A stretch of DNA of 12,555 bases, taken from CADEED01 sp036274075. GTDB lineage: Bacteria > Pseudomonadota > Gammaproteobacteria > Steroidobacterales > Steroidobacteraceae. A program made the translations under genes and the position numbers. The notes beneath the pieces were generated by a model, which ran no database searches, was not told the origin of the DNA, and was given only the letters and a program-made list of their open reading frames with translations. Below, piece by piece: positions 6,661 through 12,555 of the stretch (position 1 is the stretch's first letter; every line of letters starts with the position of its first letter). The DNA lies in contig DASUGK010000043.1 in assembly GCA_036274075.1 (NCBI GenBank), forward strand, positions 1 through 12,555, given 5' to 3'.

Positions 6661-7008
6661 ATGAGCCAGATGGAAATCGATCGCGTGCTGTCCCAGATCC
6701 GCAGCATGTCGCAGACCGTGCGCAGTGGCGCCGTCGGCGGCGTGGGCGGCGCCGGTGCCGGCAATGGCGCCGTGGCCGGCATCGACAACGGCTTCGCCAA
6801 GCTGCTCAAGCAGGGCATCGACAGCGTCAACCAGACCCAGGCGCGCGCCACGGATCTCGCCACGAAATTCGAACGCGGCGTGCCGGGCGTCGAGCTGCCG
6901 CAGGTGATGCTCGAGATGCAGAAGGCCAACGTGTCGTTCCGCGCGTTGACTGAGGTACGCAACAAGTTCGTCGATGCGTACCGCGAAATCATGAACATGC
7001 CGCTGTAA
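6661..7008 (+). CDS. fliE: Flagellar hook-basal body protein FliE
   Basis: The 115-residue product is the small periplasmic adaptor that joins the MS-ring and export gate to the rod. The C-terminal two-thirds carry the family pattern: FAKLLKQGIDSVNQTQARATDLATKFERG (about residues 45-73), VELPQVMLEMQKANVSFRALTEVRNKFVDAYREIM, with the typical ending near NMPL. Residues 22-40 are Gly/Ala-rich, a loose linker between the first helix and the conserved part. GAGG at 6649-6652 lies 8 nt before the ATG. It opens the basal body operon and probably shares transcripts with fleR; no separate promoter was found in the 30-nt gap. Confidence 0.95.
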   Translation: MSQMEIDRVLSQIRSMSQTVRSGAVGGVGGAGAGNGAVAGIDNGFAKLLKQGIDSVNQTQARATDLATKFERGVPGVELPQVMLEMQKANVSFRALTEVRNKFVDAYREIMNMPL

Positions 7009-7031
7009 CGGCGACATCAAGGACCATTTGA

Positions 7032-8717
7032 ATGGCTGCTGAACCCAACGTTTCCGGTCAACGCGTGATCGCGGGCCTGAAGCCGCTCATCCTGCTGGTC
7101 GGCGTGGCCGCCGCGGTGGCCGCCGGCGTCGGCGTGATGTTGTGGTCGGTGGGCCCGACCTACAGCCTGCTGTACGCCAACCTGGGCGGCGAGGACGCCG
7201 CGCAGGTGACCCAGGCGCTCGACAGCGCCCGCATTCCCTACAAGCTCGAGGACGCCGGCGCCTCGATCAGCGTGCCCGCCGAGCAACTGGCGGCCGCGCG
7301 CCTCAAGCTCGCGGCGCAGGGCCTGCCCGAGGGCGGGGGCGGCGTCAGCGCCATGACCAAGGATCCCGGCTTCGGCGTGAGCGCGTTCATGGAGAACGCG
7401 CGTTACCAGCACGCCCTGGAGACCGAGCTCGCGCGCACCATCGCCAGCCTGCAGAACGTGCAGGGCGCGCGCGTGCATCTCGCGATGGCGCGCCAGTCGG
7501 CCTTCGTCAGCGATCGGCGTCCCGGCTCCGCGTCGGTGTTCCTGCAGATCAAGGCGGGCCGCCGCCTCGATGACGAGCAGGTGCAGGCCATCGCCAACCT
7601 CGTCGCGTCGAGCATCCCCGAGATGTCGGCCTCGCAGGTCACCGTCGTGGACCAGGCCGGCCGGTTGCTGTCCGCGCCCAACACCGACAGCGACATCAGC
7701 ATGCGCGACAAGATGTTCGAATACGCGCATCGCCTCGAAGAAGGTTATTCGCAGCGCATCCAGGAACTGCTGACCCCGCTGGTCGGCCCGGGCCGCGTGC
7801 GCGCGCAGGTCGTGGCGCAGGTCGACATGGCCACCACCGAGTCGACGCGCGAGCAATACAACCCACAGAGCCAGGTGGTGCGCAGCGAGTCCATCGCCGA
7901 AGAAGCCGCGCGCAACGGGGCCAACGCCGCCGGCGGCGTGCCCGGCGCGTTGACCAACCAGCCGCCGCAACCCGGCGTGGCGCTGCCGCCCGGTGCTTCG
8001 CCCGCGGTCGCGCAGTCGGGTGTGAATCCCCCCGCGGCCGCCGGCGCCAATGCCGCCGGTGCCGCGCCCAACAACCAGGCCACGACCCAGGTCACCGGCC
8101 CGGATTCCACTTCGCGCCAGTCGACGCGCAACTACGAGATCGACCGCACCATGGCGTATACGCGCCAGCCCGCCGGCCGCGTCACGCGCCTGTCCGTGGC
8201 GGTGCTCATCGACAACCTGCGGACCACCGACGCCGAGGGCAAGGTCACCGAGACGCCGGTGCCGCCCGAGCAGCTGGAGCGCCTGACCGCGCTGGTGCGC
8301 GACGCCGTGGGCTTCGACGCCTCGCGCGGCGACTCGGTCAATGTCGTGAACTCCTCGTTCCTCGGCCAGCCGGCCGTGCCCGAAGGCGAACTCGAATCCG
8401 TGCCGCTGTGGGAGCGCGCCTGGGTGCAGACGCTGGCCAAGGTGGTCGCCGGCCTCATCGTGCTGCTCATCATCGTCTTCAGCGTGCTGAAGCCGCTGAC
8501 GCGCGGACTCATCAATGCCGCCAAGGGCCCGGTGCTGCGCCAGGGTGCGCTGGCCACCGCGATGGCGGGTGGCGGTGGCGCCGCGGTCGCCGGCGGCCCG
8601 CCGGAAGCCCCGGCCATCGCCTACGAACAGCAGATCGCGCAGGCGCGTGGCCTCGTGGCCGCCGACCCCAAGCGCGGTGCGCAGGTCGTGAAGTCATGGG
8701 TGTCCAACGATGAGTGA
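7032..8717 (+). CDS. fliF: Flagellar MS-ring protein FliF
   Basis: The 561-residue product forms the MS-ring in the inner membrane. There are two transmembrane segments, about 18-38 and 469-489, flanking the periplasmic ring-building motifs; after TM1 comes YSLLYANLGGEDAAQV, characteristic of FliF. The cytoplasmic C-tail ends RGLVAADPKRGAQVVKSWVSNDE, the FliG-binding helix. Residues about 294-353 form a long Ala/Pro/Asn/Gly-rich segment inside the periplasmic region, likely a disordered insert. AAGGA at 7019-7023 is spaced 8 nt from the ATG. The last 8 nt overlap fliG, so the two are translationally coupled, in keeping with their direct contact in the C-ring. Confidence 0.97.
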   Translation: MAAEPNVSGQRVIAGLKPLILLVGVAAAVAAGVGVMLWSVGPTYSLLYANLGGEDAAQVTQALDSARIPYKLEDAGASISVPAEQLAAARLKLAAQGLPEGGGGVSAMTKDPGFGVSAFMENARYQHALETELARTIASLQNVQGARVHLAMARQSAFVSDRRPGSASVFLQIKAGRRLDDEQVQAIANLVASSIPEMSASQVTVVDQAGRLLSAPNTDSDISMRDKMFEYAHRLEEGYSQRIQELLTPLVGPGRVRAQVVAQVDMATTESTREQYNPQSQVVRSESIAEEAARNGANAAGGVPGALTNQPPQPGVALPPGASPAVAQSGVNPPAAAGANAAGAAPNNQATTQVTGPDSTSRQSTRNYEIDRTMAYTRQPAGRVTRLSVAVLIDNLRTTDAEGKVTETPVPPEQLERLTALVRDAVGFDASRGDSVNVVNSSFLGQPAVPEGELESVPLWERAWVQTLAKVVAGLIVLLIIVFSVLKPLTRGLINAAKGPVLRQGALATAMAGGGGAAVAGGPPEAPAIAYEQQIAQARGLVAADPKRGAQVVKSWVSNDE

Positions 8718-9723
8718 CGCGCAGAAAGGCGGACGCAGCGGCGTCGAGCGCGCCGCCATCCTGCTGCTGACGCTCGGCGAGAGCGAGGCCGCGGAAATCC
8801 TCAAGCATCTCGGCGCCAAGGACGTGCAGCGCCTGGGCCGCAGCATGGCCGAGCTCAGCAACGTGTCGCGCGATGAAGTGCGCGGCGTGCTGGGTGAGTT
8901 CACCAACGCGGTGGAAATGCAGACCTCGCTGGGCGTGGCGAACGATGAATACGTGCGCAAGGTGCTGGTCAATGCACTCGGCGAGGAGAAGGCGGCCAGC
9001 CTCATGGACCGCATCAGCCTCGGCGGCCAGCGCAAGGGCCTGGACGCGCTCAAGTGGATGGACGCGCGGCAGGTGGCCGAGCTGATCCGCAACGAGCACC
9101 CGCAGATCATCGCCATCGTGTTGTCGTACCTCGAGTCCGACCAGGCCGCCGAAGTGCTCGGTTTCCTGCCCGAAGGGCTGCGCACGGACCTGGTCATGCG
9201 CGTGGCGCTGCTCGACGGCATCCAGCCGACCGCGCTGGCCGAGCTCGACGACATGATGGAGAAACGTTTCGCGAACAACGGCGCCAACGCCGTGAGCTCC
9301 GCGCTCGGCGGCCTGCGCGTGGCCGCCGAAATGGTCAACCTGCTGGATTCCTCGGTCGGCACCCACCTGATGGCCGAGATCGGCAAGAGCGACGAAGGCC
9401 TGTCGCAGAAGATCCAGGACCTGATGTTCGTGTTCGACGACCTGCTCGAGATCGACGATCGCGGCATGCAGGAACTGCTGCGCCAGATCCCGGCCGACAA
9501 GCTGCTCATCGCGCTCAAGGGCGCCGACGAGACCTTCAAGGCCAAGGTCTTCAAGAACATGTCGCAGCGCGCCGCGGAAATGCTCAAGGGCGACCTCGAG
9601 GCCAAGGGCCCGGTGCGCCTCGCGGACGTCGAGGCCGCGCAGAAGGAGATCCTCGTGGCGGCGCGCAAGCTCGCCGACGAAGGCACCATCCAGCTCGGCG
9701 GCAAGGGCGAGCAATATGTCTGA
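8710..9723 (+). CDS. fliG: Flagellar motor switch protein FliG
   Basis: The 337-residue product is the C-ring rotor protein that binds FliF, FliM and the stator MotA. The N-terminal FliF-binding domain is about residues 8-100; the FliM-binding EHPQ motif is at 129-132; the C-terminal torque domain has FDDLLEIDDR at 242-251. Compared with the E. coli charged residues that face MotA, Lys in ALKGA (K270), Arg in MSQRA (R287), one Asp (D295) and Arg in GPVR (R303) are present, while the position of E. coli D288 is Gly (G294); this alignment is from memory. It overlaps fliF and fliH by 8 nt at each end. Confidence 0.97.
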   Translation: MSDAQKGGRSGVERAAILLLTLGESEAAEILKHLGAKDVQRLGRSMAELSNVSRDEVRGVLGEFTNAVEMQTSLGVANDEYVRKVLVNALGEEKAASLMDRISLGGQRKGLDALKWMDARQVAELIRNEHPQIIAIVLSYLESDQAAEVLGFLPEGLRTDLVMRVALLDGIQPTALAELDDMMEKRFANNGANAVSSALGGLRVAAEMVNLLDSSVGTHLMAEIGKSDEGLSQKIQDLMFVFDDLLEIDDRGMQELLRQIPADKLLIALKGADETFKAKVFKNMSQRAAEMLKGDLEAKGPVRLADVEAAQKEILVAARKLADEGTIQLGGKGEQYV

Positions 9724-10381
9724 GTCCGACCGCGCGCATCGCCAGGATGTGTCGCGCTGGGACCTGCCCACGGTGGAAGGCGCGCCGCTGCCGCGCGCCG
9801 GTGCCAAGGGTGTCAACGTCATGCATCTCACGCTGGTCGAACGCGAGGCCTGGGAGCATGGCTACAAGGACGGGCACGTCGAGGGCGTGCGCAAGGGCGA
9901 GGCCGAGCTCGCCAAACGCATCGCCGAGGTGGACGTGAAGATCGCCGCGCTCGAGGCCATCGTCGGCACGCTGGCGCGGCCGCTCGAGGAACTCGACGCG
10001 CAGGTCGAGAACGAGCTCACGCGGCTGGCGCTCACCATCGCCAAGCACCTGGTGCGCCGCGAGCTCAAGATCGATCCCACGCAGGTCATCGGCATCATCC
10101 GCCACACGGTGAGCCTGCTGCCGCTGGGCGCGCGCAACATCAAGATCCATCTGCATCCCGAGGACGCCGCCATCGTGCGCGAGAAACTCGCGCGTCCCGC
10201 GGGTGACCAGGAATGGCATCTCGCCGAGGATCCGCTCATGGCGCGCGGCGGCTGCCGCCTGACCACCGAAAACTCCAGCATCGATGCGCGCTTCGAGGCC
10301 AGCGTCGCGGCCGTGTTGTCAGGCCTGCTCGGCGACGACCGCAACGACCGCAACGGCGAGGAGCCGGGGGCGCAGCCTTGA
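9716..10381 (+). CDS. fliH: Flagellar export ATPase regulator FliH
   Basis: The 221-residue product holds FliI inactive and anchors it to the C-ring protein FliN. Residues 14-18 read RWDLP, close to the FliN-binding W-containing N-terminus of FliH. A run of glycines spaced by three residues, G49, G53, G57 and G61, is the GxxxG repeat typical of FliH helix packing. The C-terminal domain has NELTRLALTIAKHLVRRELK and GGCRLTTENSSIDARFEA, both family signatures. The tail after residue 200 is Asp/Asn-rich and not conserved. It starts in an 8-nt overlap with fliG and its stop overlaps the fliI start codon. Confidence 0.95.
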   Translation: MSESDRAHRQDVSRWDLPTVEGAPLPRAGAKGVNVMHLTLVEREAWEHGYKDGHVEGVRKGEAELAKRIAEVDVKIAALEAIVGTLARPLEELDAQVENELTRLALTIAKHLVRRELKIDPTQVIGIIRHTVSLLPLGARNIKIHLHPEDAAIVREKLARPAGDQEWHLAEDPLMARGGCRLTTENSSIDARFEASVAAVLSGLLGDDRNDRNGEEPGAQP

Positions 10382-11760
10382 GCGCCGTGAAGGAATTCCG
10401 TGCCGATCGAGCGCGCGGCTGGGCCGAGCGCATGGCGCGCCAGGTGAACCGCGCCAGCCAGTTGCCGCCGCCGCCGGTGGAAGGATCGCTGACGCGCATG
10501 GTGGGCCTGGCCCTGGAGGCCTCGGGCTGCCAGGCCGCGGTCGGCGACGTCTGCGACCTGCTCAACGGCGACGGCTCGCGCGTCGAAGCCGAAGTCGTCG
10601 GCTTCGCGGGCGACAAGTTGTTCCTCATGCCCACCGGCGAAGTGCACGGCCTTGCGCCGGCGGCCCGCGTGGTGCCGCGCCAGCGCGCGGGCAGCGTGCA
10701 CGTGGGTCCGGGCCTCCTGGGCCGCGTCATCGACGGCAATGGGATCCCGCTCGACGGGCTCGGGCCCATCCAGTCCGATGAACGCGTCAAGCTGCTGGGC
10801 CAGACCATCAATCCGCTGGCGCGCCATCCCATCGACACGCCGCTCGACGTGGGTGTGCGATCCATCAATTCATTGCTCACCGTGGGGCGCGGCCAGCGCA
10901 TTGGACTTTTCGCGGGCTCGGGCGTGGGCAAATCGGTGCTGCTCGGCATGATGGCGCGCTACACCAGCGCCGACGTCATTGTCGTGGGCCTCATCGGCGA
11001 ACGCGGGCGTGAAGTGAAGGAATTCGTCGAGCGCATCCTCGGGCCCGAGGGACGCCGCCGCTCCGTGGTGGTGGCCTGCCCGGCCGACAATCCGCCGCTG
11101 ATCCGCCTGCACGGCGCGTGGCTGGCGACCTCGATCGCCGAGTATTTCCGCGAGCGCGGCCTGTCCGTGCTGCTGATCATGGATTCACTGACGCGTTTCG
11201 CCCAGGCGCAGCGCGAGATCGGTCTCGCCATCGGCGAGGCGCCGGCCACCAAGGGTTATCCGCCTTCGGTGTTCGCGCGGCTGCCGGCGCTGGTGGAGCG
11301 CGCCGGCAACGGCGCCAAGGGCAAGGGTTCGATCACGGCCTTCTACACCGTGCTCACCGAGGGTGACGACCAGCAGGATCCCATCGCCGACGCGGCGCGC
11401 GCGATTCTCGACGGGCACGTGGTGCTGTCGCGGCGCATCGCCGAAGCGGGGCAGTACCCGGCCGTCGACGTCGAGGCCTCGGTCAGCCGAGTGATGCACG
11501 AGATCATCCCGCACGATCATGCCGAGCTGGCGCGGCGCTTCCGCCAGACGCTGGCCATCTACCAGCAGCATCGCGACCTCATCTCGATCGGCGCCTACCA
11601 GAAGGGCAGCGATCCGCGCATCGACGCGGCCATCGAGTTGTGGCCGGCCATGCAGAAATTCCTCATGCAACCCATCGAGCAGCGCGTCACGCACCAGGAA
11701 GCCGTCAATGCCCTGCGCCAGCTGTTCGCGCCGGTGGCCAACCAGAAGGCTGCATCATGA
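10378..11760 (+). CDS. fliI: Flagellum-specific export ATPase FliI
   Basis: The product of 460 residues (from this start) is the F1-beta-like ATPase that powers loading of export substrates. Walker A FAGSGVGKS lies at about 178-186, the family motif GERGREVKEF at 207-216 and Walker B SVLLIMD at 263-269; FAQAQREIGLAIGEAPATKGYPPSVFARL is the FliI/T3SS ATPase signature. The frame is open far upstream inside fliH, but that part has no FliI similarity. TTG 10378 is chosen because it makes a TTGA overlap with the fliH stop and places RMVGLALEASG at the usual distance from the N-terminus. GTG 10387 is a close alternative, and ATG 10432 would lose conserved N-terminal residues. GGGGG at 10366-10370 is 7 nt upstream of TTG. 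Confidence 0.93.
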   Translation: MSAVKEFRADRARGWAERMARQVNRASQLPPPPVEGSLTRMVGLALEASGCQAAVGDVCDLLNGDGSRVEAEVVGFAGDKLFLMPTGEVHGLAPAARVVPRQRAGSVHVGPGLLGRVIDGNGIPLDGLGPIQSDERVKLLGQTINPLARHPIDTPLDVGVRSINSLLTVGRGQRIGLFAGSGVGKSVLLGMMARYTSADVIVVGLIGERGREVKEFVERILGPEGRRRSVVVACPADNPPLIRLHGAWLATSIAEYFRERGLSVLLIMDSLTRFAQAQREIGLAIGEAPATKGYPPSVFARLPALVERAGNGAKGKGSITAFYTVLTEGDDQQDPIADAARAILDGHVVLSRRIAEAGQYPAVDVEASVSRVMHEIIPHDHAELARRFRQTLAIYQQHRDLISIGAYQKGSDPRIDAAIELWPAMQKFLMQPIEQRVTHQEAVNALRQLFAPVANQKAAS

Positions 11761-12206
11761 AACGGTCAGAACGGCTCGACGTCGTCCAGCAGGTCGCGGC
11801 GCGCACCGAGCGCGAACGCGCGGAAAGGGTGGGGGCCGCGGAGCGGCACCTGGTCGAGATGCAGCAGAAACTCGCGGCGCTCGAGAAGTACCGCAGCGAA
11901 TACGAGAACGGCTTCGCCGCGCGCGGCGGCGCGGGCGCCGACGTGATCGGCATGCGCGATTTCCAGACCTTCCTCGCCAAGCTCGGCGAGGCCATGGCGC
12001 AGCAGCGCGAGCTCGTGGCCGCGGCGCAGAAGGCGCTGGACGCGGAACGCTCGCAGTGGCGCGAGGCGGCGCAACGTGCGCACGTGGTCGAGACGCTGGC
12101 CGAGCGCTGGCAGACCGAGGAGTCGCGCGCCGCGAATCGCCGCGACCAGGTCGAATGTGACGAGCTGTCGCAGCAGCGCGCGGCTCACAAGGACCGCACA
12201 TCATGA
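11757..12206 (+). CDS. fliJ: Flagellar export protein FliJ
   Basis: The 149-residue product is the coiled-coil stalk of the export ATPase ring, related in fold to the gamma subunit of F1, and a chaperone escort. Nearly the whole sequence is charged heptad helix: ARTERERAERVGAAERHLVEMQQKL and LVAAAQKALDAERSQWREAAQRA are typical, as is the WQTEESRAANRRDQVECDELS ending found in FliJ. It is almost the usual 147-residue length. The ATG is set by the ATGA overlap with the fliI stop, though the frame is open further upstream. The next gene, fliK, starts in another ATGA overlap. Confidence 0.92.
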   Translation: MKRSERLDVVQQVAARTERERAERVGAAERHLVEMQQKLAALEKYRSEYENGFAARGGAGADVIGMRDFQTFLAKLGEAMAQQRELVAAAQKALDAERSQWREAAQRAHVVETLAERWQTEESRAANRRDQVECDELSQQRAAHKDRTS

Positions 12207-12555
12207 TTCCAGGCCAGGTCAGCAAATCCCCCGACACCGCGGCAGTCACCGAGACGGCCGCCAGCAGCGCCGCGCCCGGCGCGGCCAGGGCGGCGACCGC
12301 AGGTGCGGGCACGCCCTTCGACGTGGTGTTGGCGCTGGAGACCTGCGCGGCGTCGTTGTCGGAGCTCGCCGGGCAGGCGAATCTCGAGATCGATGCCGGC
12401 GAACTTCCGGACGACACCGATTCCGATGACGGCACGGACGAAGCCGAACCGCTGGCATTCCTGGCGGGGCTGCTGGGCATGGCCGTCGTGCCGACACAGG
12501 CGGCGAACGGCCCGCCGGCGGGCACGGCCAATGCCGCCGAATCGAGCCCGGAACT
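12203..12555 (+). CDS. fliK: Flagellar hook-length control protein FliK, N-terminal part
   Basis: An open frame with no stop to the end of the window gives 117 residues of the N-terminus. FliK is a secreted ruler that switches export from hook to filament subunits. The visible part is Ala/Thr/Gly-rich and likely disordered, with FDVVLALE (about residues 39-46) and LAFLAGLLGMAVVP, patterns common in FliK N-terminal halves, and an acidic run DDTDSDDGTDEAE between them. The conserved C-terminal domain lies beyond the window, so the assignment also uses position directly behind fliJ. Its ATG overlaps the fliJ stop in ATGA and it is not a separate promoter-driven gene. Confidence 0.85.
   Translation, partial: MIPGQVSKSPDTAAVTETAASSAAPGAARAATAGAGTPFDVVLALETCAASLSELAGQANLEIDAGELPDDTDSDDGTDEAEPLAFLAGLLGMAVVPTQAANGPPAGTANAAESSPE

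Overview
The window is a stretch of a flagellar regulon from a GC-rich proteobacterium. All genes lie on the + strand. The order (flagellin end, flaG, fliD, export chaperones, fliS, a PilZ-type gene, fleQ, fleR, fliEFGHIJK) follows the Pseudomonas/Xanthomonas/Vibrio type of polar-flagellum cluster. A FleQ/FlrA-like and a FleR/FlrC-like sigma-54 activator, together with sigma-28-type promoter sequences, point to a gammaproteobacterium of a Xanthomonadales-like lineage. The lineage is inferred from gene order and protein motifs, not from a database match.

Region 1 (1-3988) holds filament and cap genes: the 3' end of flagellin with a strong GNRA-capped stem-loop behind it, flaG, fliD (cap), a FlgN-type chaperone, fliS (flagellin chaperone), a FliT-like small helical protein and an atypical PilZ-domain protein. 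The only sizeable gap inside this block, in front of fliS, holds two tandem sigma-28-like promoters with identical -35 octamers.

Region 2 (3989-6630) is regulatory. A 202-nt non-coding gap is followed by fleQ-like and then fleR-like genes. Both encode only an AAA+ domain and a Fis-type HTH. The N-terminal FleQ domain and the receiver domain expected on their relatives are absent. The position where the kinase gene fleS usually lies holds instead a 184-bp element with 42-bp perfect terminal inverted repeats, then a near-consensus sigma-54 promoter for fleR.

Region 3 (6661-12555) is the basal body, C-ring and export operon fliE-fliF-fliG-fliH-fliI-fliJ-fliK. From fliF onward the genes overlap by 4-8 nt. 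fliK runs off the end of the window.

Likely hierarchy (inference from the family): FleQ drives early genes, FleR with sigma-54 drives middle genes such as fliE-K, and FliA (sigma-28) boosts late genes such as fliS. The most unusual content is the stripped-down regulator pair with the inverted-repeat element in place of fleS, and the tandem sigma-28 promoters. I saw no wholly new defence or metabolic system, tRNA, rRNA or CRISPR array.
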